From JANRKT01 sp033763355 (GTDB lineage Bacteria; Bacteroidota; Bacteroidia; Chitinophagales; Chitinophagaceae): DNA of 8,791 nt. A program made the translations under genes and the position numbers. This document shows, piece by piece, positions 5,458 through 8,791 of the stretch. Within the stretch, counting starts at the first letter, position 1. Every line of letters starts with the position of its first letter. Under the pieces are notes generated by a model that was given only the letters and a program-made list of their open reading frames with translations, ran no database searches and was not told the DNA's origin. The stretch covers positions 1 to 8,791 of the forward strand of contig JANRKT010000262.1 of assembly GCA_033763355.1 (NCBI GenBank), given 5' to 3'.

Positions 5458-6544
5458 ATTCTTTTGTTTTAAAGTATTGGCTATTCCCCATTCCTCTTAA
5501 AAAACGGAAATGCGAGGCAAGCGCTTTGTGATAAGGCATTTCCATATAGGTTAAATTATACTTACGGCACAATTGCCTGAACAGGGGTAAAATGCGGAGG
5601 TAATGAACATGCGATATGTTGGGTAATAAATGGTGCAGGGCATGTGCATTGAACCCGCCCAGTGTCCAGTTTAATAATTTGCTGCCGGGATTGTAATCAA
5701 CAGAAGTAAGCAACTGGAGCCTGGGCCAGCTCATGTTGAGTTTATTGTTGCTGTCAGGTACAGGATGGGAAACATAATCTGATAAATGCGAAACCCCAAG
5801 CACCCCGGTAAAAAGCAGGGAAATCATAAAATGGTTTAACAAAAAAGCAAGCAACACATGCTCCCACCCGATGCGCAGCAGGAGTACCGGCAGCAGGATC
5901 ATGTAAAAAATATAGAGCAGTTTAAAAAAGATGAGCTTGAAAATTTCTCTTGGAGGTATAATGATCTTAATGGTCCTGCTGGAATAGTTGAATATCATCA
6001 GTGTTTCCCTGAACAAAAACCAGTTGAGCGAATACAACAGGTAAAGCAATGGCGTATAAATATGCTGGAACCGATGGAACCATTTTAATGGTTGTGTTTC
6101 CGTCATCCTCACCAGGGGGTTATTCAATACATCTATATCACTTCCCTCGATATTGGTGTACAAATGATGTGATTCATTGTGGTTTTTCCCCCATACATAA
6201 GCATTATTACCCTGCAGGTTAAAACTCAGCTGAAACAGAAACCTGTTCCAGAATTTGCTTTTAACCGCAACGCCGTGGGCGGCATCATGCGAAATATTAA
6301 AGGCTGTGAGCAATACAGATAATCCCATCAGCAGGTAAAAGAGGTAAAATGCCGTGAGAGAGCCGACATTCAGCACCAATACATAAAATACAATATCGAG
6401 GCTGAAATAAAGGACGATTTTAATATACATGGTTTTGTTGCCTGCTTTGTGAATCTTGTTTGCTGTGAAGTATTGATCAATTTTCTCTGTAAGTTCTTTG
6501 TAAAAAGCAGCACCCTCATCTGTTTTGAATTTCAGTTTTTTCAT
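5447..6544 (-). CDS. Membrane fatty acid desaturase (first of a tandem pair)
   Basis: This is a 365-residue integral membrane desaturase with a complete di-iron histidine set: HDAAH (H86, H90), HNESHH (H122, H126, H127) and HALHH (H301, H304, H305) within LGGFNAHALHHLLPNISHVHY. Hydrophobic segments at about 41-60, 64-84, 202-224 and 229-250 fit the standard four-helix topology. The third box starts with H rather than the Q of cytochrome b5-fused front-end desaturases, and no b5 domain is attached, so a separate electron donor is needed. I chose the ATG at 6544 because it forms an ATGA overlap with the stop of the upstream caspase-like gene and gives a normal length; an in-frame start at 6646 would lie wholly inside that gene. 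The downstream desaturase starts before this one ends. The pattern is that of bacterial acyl-lipid or acyl-CoA desaturases, with the substrate unknown. Confidence 0.9.
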   Translation of the reverse strand: MKKLKFKTDEGAAFYKELTEKIDQYFTANKIHKAGNKTMYIKIVLYFSLDIVFYVLVLNVGSLTAFYLFYLLMGLSVLLTAFNISHDAAHGVAVKSKFWNRFLFQLSFNLQGNNAYVWGKNHNESHHLYTNIEGSDIDVLNNPLVRMTETQPLKWFHRFQHIYTPLLYLLYSLNWFLFRETLMIFNYSSRTIKIIIPPREIFKLIFFKLLYIFYMILLPVLLLRIGWEHVLLAFLLNHFMISLLFTGVLGVSHLSDYVSHPVPDSNNKLNMSWPRLQLLTSVDYNPGSKLLNWTLGGFNAHALHHLLPNISHVHYLRILPLFRQLCRKYNLTYMEMPYHKALASHFRFLRGMGNSQYFKTKEYER

Positions 6545-7464
6545 TGTATGACGTTTTGTTGTGAATACTTCTGCAGGAAAGCAAGATTGTAATTTCCCTT
6601 TTTCAGCCTGCCCATTTTTTTCTGTTGCTTTTTCTGGTTGCGCCAAAAATTCAAATAACTCTTATCTTTTATCCAGATGTTGGCATCAGCGGAAAGACAA
6701 ACTGTATTTGTTTTTTTAAACTCTCTTTTTGAGCCATTGTAGCAGTTCCATTCGCCCAGCCTTTCCCATACGGGTTTAAAGAAAGGGTCTTTGAATCTTT
6801 TTCTTTTGGGAAAACCTGACAATGCATACCTGGCCCTGAATATACCCGGGCCGCTCATTACCCAGCTTTCGCTTCCATAAACTGTAGCATTATTTAAAAT
6901 CATACTTAGCCCCATCATCAGCGAATCACCATTCATTCTCGTTTCCGGAAAAGAATCAATAGCCGGAACAGTAAACGTTGCGCCGCTGTAGCATGAACCG
7001 ATACCCACTTTGGTAAGGCTGTCGCAATAGGATGCAATCATGCCAAGCCGTTTTGTATAAGAAGTGTCCTTGATATTCTTAAAGCTAAATTCATCTTTAC
7101 CTACTTCAAAAAGAGAGTAGCGCTTGCCGTAATGGCCGTGACTGTCAAACCACAAGTGGCCAATCATGTTCTTTTTATGCTTTAAAATTCTTTTTGCTTT
7201 TAAAGCCATTTCCTCTGCCGAACCGGCAATAATCAGATAAAATTTCTTTTTCCTGAATAACCGCTTCATCCATGCCTGCAACTGGAAACTCATTAATGCC
7301 GGATCAATTTTTTTGGTGCGGGATGAAACAACAATGTTGATGCGTTCAGCCGGTTTGCCTTTTAAGTTGATTGAATCTTTTTCATGAGCGGTGTTTGTTT
7401 CATTTGCTGCAACGGCCGGACAATTCATTAAGAGGAGGGTTGAAAGTAAAATTGTGGTTCTCAT
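6541..7464 (-). CDS. Exported protein with caspase-like (clan CD) His/Cys motifs
   Basis: This is a 307-residue protein not recognised by name. It begins with a signal peptide (MRTTILLSTLLLMNCPAVAA); cleavage after AVA is more likely than lipidation at C15, whose preceding residue is N. The core shows the order expected of clan CD cysteine peptidases (caspase, CHAT, gingipain and related folds): a hydrophobic strand, FYLIIAGS (75-82); then MIGHLWFDSHGHYG with the SHG catalytic-His motif (H109); then KVGIGSCYSGATF, a strand ending in the catalytic-Cys motif (C158) followed by small residues. These match the 'hhhhSHG' and 'hhhxxCxSG' signatures, although the Asp/Glu-X-Cys of classical caspases is replaced by S-C. 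The C-terminal 80 residues are very basic. The ATG at 7464 fits the signal peptide. The stop overlaps the next desaturase start as ATGA. A peptidase role is inference; a non-proteolytic relative such as DUF4347-type domains is the main alternative. Confidence 0.75.
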   Translation of the reverse strand: MRTTILLSTLLLMNCPAVAANETNTAHEKDSINLKGKPAERINIVVSSRTKKIDPALMSFQLQAWMKRLFRKKKFYLIIAGSAEEMALKAKRILKHKKNMIGHLWFDSHGHYGKRYSLFEVGKDEFSFKNIKDTSYTKRLGMIASYCDSLTKVGIGSCYSGATFTVPAIDSFPETRMNGDSLMMGLSMILNNATVYGSESWVMSGPGIFRARYALSGFPKRKRFKDPFFKPVWERLGEWNCYNGSKREFKKTNTVCLSADANIWIKDKSYLNFWRNQKKQQKKMGRLKKGNYNLAFLQKYSQQNVIQ

Positions 7465-7500
7465 ATTAAGTGTTGTTTTGTGTTTTTTGATTTGCTGTAT

Positions 7501-7508
7501 CAAACCTA
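7501..7508 (-). promoter_or_regulatory. Putative -7 promoter box for the caspase-like/desaturase operon
   Basis: Read on the minus strand this is TAGGTTTG, an exact TAnnTTTG match located 36 bases upstream of the ATG at 7464. No convincing -33 element was seen at 19-21 bases further upstream, so the operon may depend on an activator or have a weak promoter. Confidence 0.4.
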
Positions 7509-7670
7509 CTTCTGAACCTTGCGGTTTTAAAATGGATAACTGCTGCCGGAATTGGCATGAAGAGGAAAAACCGTAATGTCACCTGGGTATATTTTTCTTA
7601 ATAGCAAAATATGAGTATGTTAAGCGCAGTTTTGCGATTGAAAGCAGGTTCCCGTAAACCATTTGCAGCC

Positions 7671-7689
7671 ATTACGGATTTTCCGTAAT
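7671..7689. promoter_or_regulatory. Perfect inverted repeat ATTACGG-N5-CCGTAAT, likely operator
   Basis: Two seven-base arms are exactly complementary around ATTTT and end eight bases before the ATG of the regulator. Half-site copies lie at 7571-7577 and 7652-7657. A site this close to a start codon would let a bound dimer block transcription or translation initiation, so the natural candidate ligand is the HTH protein encoded directly downstream. The alternative is an RNA hairpin, but its A/T-rich loop and lack of T-run argue against a terminator. Confidence 0.6.
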
Positions 7690-7697
7690 TTCCATTT

Positions 7698-8705
7698 ATG
7701 GAGGCCCTTGAGCTGCAGCAACAATTATTTGGCTACCTTAAAAGCATTCAGCCTGTCCATCTTTCACTGGCTGATGAATTGGCCCAGTTGCTCAATTTGA
7801 GTTATGACAGTGTATATCGCCGCATCAGGGGTGAGAAGCCGCTTACACTTTCTGAACTGAAGACCATTTGTTCACACTATCGTATTTCACTTGACCAGGT
7901 GCTGCAATTGCAGAATGACACCATCCTCTTCAGGGATCATTCCAACAATTCTGAACATAAAGATTTTGGAAAATACCTGGATGGGATCCTTTCCCAGGTT
8001 CAATATTTTAACAGGTTTAATAGAAAGCAGCTGCTCTACCTCTGTAAAGACGCTCCTATTTTTCATTTCTTTCATATAAAGGAACTCGCATCTTTCAAAG
8101 TCTTTTTCTGGGTCAAAAGCATCTGGAATCTCCCGGAATACAGGGGAAAATCATTCTCCGTTGCTGAATATCCCTATGATGAATATTTTTTAAAAGGCAG
8201 GAAAATTATTGATGAGTATAATAATATCCCTTCCGTTGAATTATGGAACATGGAAAGTATCAACAGCACAATCAGCCAGATTAAATATTACGCTGATGCA
8301 GGGGTTTTTGCTTCGGCGGATGACCTGGTAATGATAGCGGAGGCTTTAGAAGCAACATTACAGCACCTGGAGGCACAGACAGAACTGGGTGTGAAATTTG
8401 CCATAGGCTCCGGTGACACCGGGCACAGGGCGCCCCTGAAATTTTATGTTAACGAAATAATCCTGGGTAATAACACCATACTCTTTGAGAACGAAACAAC
8501 AAAGCTGGCATTTATTACACATAGCACCATGGATTATATTTCTTCAACTGATTCCCGCTTTGTTGCTAAAGTATTTGCAAATTTCAATAACCTGCTGAGC
8601 CGTTCAGTACTCATCAGCGAAAGCGGTGAAAAAGAACGCCAGAAATTTTTCAGGACATGCAGGGAAAAGATTCAGGATTGCAAAAAATTTGCTTTATCGT
8701 ACTGA
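7698..8705 (+). CDS. Helix-turn-helix transcriptional regulator, Bacteroidota type
   Basis: This is a 335-residue cytoplasmic protein. The N-terminal 70 residues form a XRE/BetR-like helix-turn-helix: LADELAQLLNLSYDSVYRRIRGEKPLTLSELKTICSHY (positions 24-61). The recognition helix is around SYDSVYRRIRG, followed by ISLDQVL as in many lambda-repressor-type domains. The remaining 260 residues form a mainly helical domain that I know only as a conserved C-terminal part of uncharacterised Bacteroidota regulators; it contains no recognised ligand or enzyme motif. There is no signal peptide or membrane segment. The ATG at 7698 gives an intact HTH and follows the inverted repeat by eight bases. It is divergent from the caspase-like/desaturase operon and is probably its regulator. 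A role in sensing membrane lipid state is speculative. Confidence 0.85.
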   Translation: MEALELQQQLFGYLKSIQPVHLSLADELAQLLNLSYDSVYRRIRGEKPLTLSELKTICSHYRISLDQVLQLQNDTILFRDHSNNSEHKDFGKYLDGILSQVQYFNRFNRKQLLYLCKDAPIFHFFHIKELASFKVFFWVKSIWNLPEYRGKSFSVAEYPYDEYFLKGRKIIDEYNNIPSVELWNMESINSTISQIKYYADAGVFASADDLVMIAEALEATLQHLEAQTELGVKFAIGSGDTGHRAPLKFYVNEIILGNNTILFENETTKLAFITHSTMDYISSTDSRFVAKVFANFNNLLSRSVLISESGEKERQKFFRTCREKIQDCKKFALSY

Positions 8706-8719
8706 CAATTACATAAGCG

Positions 8720-8791
8720 TTATTCCCATATATTATTCAGCACCACTTCAATAAAATAATCCGCAGTTAACTGAAACCTGTAAGGGGAATG
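8720..8791 (-). CDS. 3' end of a convergent gene (cut by window edge)
   Basis: One minus-strand frame stays open from the window edge to TAA at 8720-8722 and encodes 23 residues, including RFQLTADYFIEVVLNN and ending IWE. The composition looks protein-like, while the other two minus frames have stops in this stretch. If real, the gene converges on the HTH regulator with only 14 bases between stop codons and no visible terminator. The piece is too short to name a family. Confidence 0.45.
   Translation of the reverse strand, partial: HSPYRFQLTADYFIEVVLNNIWE

Larger units (their letters stand above)
7465..7697. promoter_or_regulatory. Divergent regulatory region between the caspase-like operon and the HTH regulator
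   Basis: This 233-base non-coding region separates two divergent transcription units. It contains a TAGGTTTG box facing the minus-strand operon and four CCGTAA-type elements: 7571-7577 (ccgtaat), 7652-7657 (ccgtaa), 7671-7677 (attacgg) and 7683-7689 (ccgtaat). They are concentrated toward the regulator gene, which fits autoregulation. A clear -7 box for the plus-strand regulator was not found; the nearest candidate is TATATTTT at 7588-7595. Confidence 0.55.

Noticed and set aside
6544..6646. An upstream start for the first desaturase that would add 34 residues
   Set aside because: The extension lies inside the caspase-like coding region, has no membrane or domain character, and the ATGA overlap at 6544 is the normal coupled start.
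1..8791. tRNA genes, CRISPR arrays, insertion sequences or phage genes
   Set aside because: I saw no cloverleaf-like sequence, regularly spaced repeats, transposase or phage motifs in the window.

Overview
The window looks like a low-to-moderate GC Bacteroidota chromosome, most likely Chitinophagaceae or a close relative. The evidence is indirect: a Bacteroidota-type lysyl-tRNA synthetase N-terminus, several small secreted beta-barrel and lipoprotein families typical of that phylum, few Shine-Dalgarno sequences, and TAnnTTTG-type -7 promoter boxes. I could not search a database, so taxonomy and family names rest on motif recognition.

Layout. Nearly everything is on the minus strand. From left to right: the 5' part of lysS (1-488) with a likely promoter box; a hairpin terminator (598-632); an outer-membrane beta-barrel gene whose reading frame is broken near its 3' end (654-1209); then a co-directional four-gene block read from right to left. 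That block contains a glycine-zipper membrane protein (3643-4161), a beta-barrel-like lipoprotein (2770-3576), a periplasmic DUF6134-like protein (2024-2638) and a fatty acid 2-hydroxylase-like membrane enzyme (1327-1980). A 237-base non-coding gap with a promoter and a palindrome precedes it. To its right is a tightly overlapping three-gene minus-strand operon: a secreted protein with caspase-like (clan CD) His and Cys motifs (6541-7464) and two integral-membrane fatty acid desaturases (5447-6544 and 4399-5457). A divergent plus-strand helix-turn-helix regulator (7698-8705) shares a 233-base intergenic region with this operon. The last 72 bases hold the 3' tail of a convergent minus-strand gene.

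How the parts may work together. Three non-heme di-iron membrane enzymes (two desaturases and one hydroxylase) within about 5 kb suggest a region that remodels acyl chains of membrane lipids. The most unusual unit is the right-hand operon, where a predicted exported caspase-like protein is translationally coupled (ATGA overlap) to two tandem desaturases. The regulator probably controls itself and perhaps that operon through CCGTAAT-type sites, including a perfect 7+5+7 inverted repeat just upstream of its start. A second oddity is an 18-base repeat that ends in the TAA stop codon of three consecutive, unrelated genes.
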